From assembly GCF_000213785.1 (NCBI RefSeq), contig NC_015557.1, forward strand, positions 1,034,664 to 1,098,663: a stretch of DNA of 64,000 bases, given 5' to 3'. This document shows positions 63,513-64,000 of the stretch, piece after piece. Numbering within the stretch: the stretch's first letter is position 1; each line of letters opens with the position of its first letter. Source of the stretch: Hydrogenobaculum sp. 3684 (lineage in GTDB: Bacteria; Aquificota; Aquificia; Aquificales; Aquificaceae). The notes beneath the pieces are model-generated. The model was not told where the DNA came from. It made no database searches and saw only the letters and a list, made by a program, of their open reading frames with translations. The position numbers and the translations under genes were made by a program.

Positions 63513-64000
63513 ATGGATGATAAAAGAGTATATATATTTGATACGACGTTAAGAGACGGTGAGCAAGCCCCTGGTTTTTCAATGACCATAGACGAAAAGC
63601 TACAAATGGCTCATCAGCTGGCAAGACTTGGGGTTGATATCATAGAAGCTGGCTTTGCCATAGCTTCTAAAGGAGATTTTGAGGCTATAAAGTTAATTGC
63701 TGAAGAGGTAAAAGGACCTACCATATGCTCTTTGGCAAGGGCCAACGAAACAGATATAGAAAGAGCCGCTGAGGCTATAAAACCAGCCGAAAGAAAACGT
63801 ATACACACTTTTATAGCCACATCCGATATACACATGCAATACAAACTCAAAAAAACCAAAGAAGAAGTGTTAGAACTTGCTAAAAAAGCGGTAAGATTTG
63901 CAAGGAACTTCACAGACGATGTAGAGTTTTCCTGCGAAGATGCCACCAGAAGCTCAAAAGACTTTCTTTATAAAATCATAGAAGAGGCTATAAAAGAAGG
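63513..64000 (+). CDS. leuA: 2-isopropylmalate synthase, N-terminal part
   Basis: First enzyme of leucine synthesis, condensing acetyl-CoA with 2-oxoisovalerate. I translated ATG 63513 to the window end (about 162 residues). It begins [19 protein letters not shown], the DTTLRDGEQ metal/active-site signature, then [39 protein letters not shown] and [12 protein letters not shown]. Homocitrate or citramalate synthases share these parts, but the [11 protein letters not shown] context favours LeuA. The remaining two-thirds lie outside the window. Confidence 0.92.
   Translation, partial: MDDKRVYIFDTTLRDGEQAPGFSMTIDEKLQMAHQLARLGVDIIEAGFAIASKGDFEAIKLIAEEVKGPTICSLARANETDIERAAEAIKPAERKRIHTFIATSDIHMQYKLKKTKEEVLELAKKAVRFARNFTDDVEFSCEDATRSSKDFLYKIIEEAIKE

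Overview
The window is AT-rich bacterial chromosome with short intergenic gaps and many 1-30 nt gene overlaps. Gene content (a futalosine-type menaquinone gene mqnD, c-type cytochrome lipoprotein, HtrA, MutS2, a type I-B CRISPR-Cas locus, a tnpB-only element) and low GC suggest a thermophilic Aquificales-type bacterium, most like Hydrogenobaculum. That placement is inferred from recall of protein style, not from a search.

Layout. 1-7 kb: cysS (cut by the window edge), a YbgF-like lipoprotein, cdsA-rodA, tRNA-Glu with its own promoter, thiC, yicC, a 6-pyruvoyl-tetrahydropterin-synthase-like gene. 7-12 kb (minus strand): thiamine-binding DUF77 protein, unknown 441-aa protein, glycosyltransferase, ArsC-type reductase, short N-acetylglutamate synthase-like GNAT, DUF488, dienelactone hydrolase, small Cys-rich lipoprotein. 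12-19 kb: STAS-like/GHKL ATPase pair in convergent orientation, lepB, moeA, thiS-thiG, protoporphyrinogen oxidase, methyltransferase, a frameshifted LigB-type dioxygenase. 19-29 kb: MntA/HepT toxin-antitoxin pair, bamD, rsfS, a LapA-LapB-like fusion, OmpR-type regulator, mutS2, MscS channel, sugar-nucleotide epimerase and FAD oxidoreductase. 28-32 kb (minus): ArnT-like glycosyltransferase, sigma-54 activator, gpsA. 32-45 kb: NlpC/P60 and YkuD cell-wall enzymes, ispF, patatin, cytochrome c lipoprotein, HtrA, dapF, GlcF-like Fe-S protein, mqnD, pgpA, a CBS-PAS-GAF-GGDEF protein, thiE.

45.7-57.4 kb is a complete type I-B CRISPR-Cas locus: cas7, a cas5-cas8 fusion with a likely internally translated Cas11, cas3, cas4, cas1, cas2, cas6 (frameshifted at an A9 run), then a small ribbon-helix-helix gene with an operator-like palindrome, a consensus promoter, and an array of 51 identical 29-bp repeats with 50 spacers. 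The array ends 2 bp from the stop codon of a converging gspC. 57.4-60 kb (minus): queF-gspL-gspM-gspC. 60.0-61.6 kb: a TnpB-like RuvC protein without a zinc ribbon, inside an element with 9-bp inverted ends and a 10-bp target duplication. Then an oligopeptide-type solute-binding protein and the start of leuA-like isopropylmalate synthase.

The most unusual signals are: (1) an 18-bp sequence family (about GTRAAYCGTGGYAKACTT) that occurs as tandem arrays between genes and also inside genes, as six-residue repeats in a CBS domain and in the linker that joins Cas5 to Cas8; (2) the Cas5-Cas8 fusion with an internal Shine-Dalgarno for Cas11; (3) two spacers that differ only at synonymous codon positions; (4) the TIR/TSD-bounded tnpB element.
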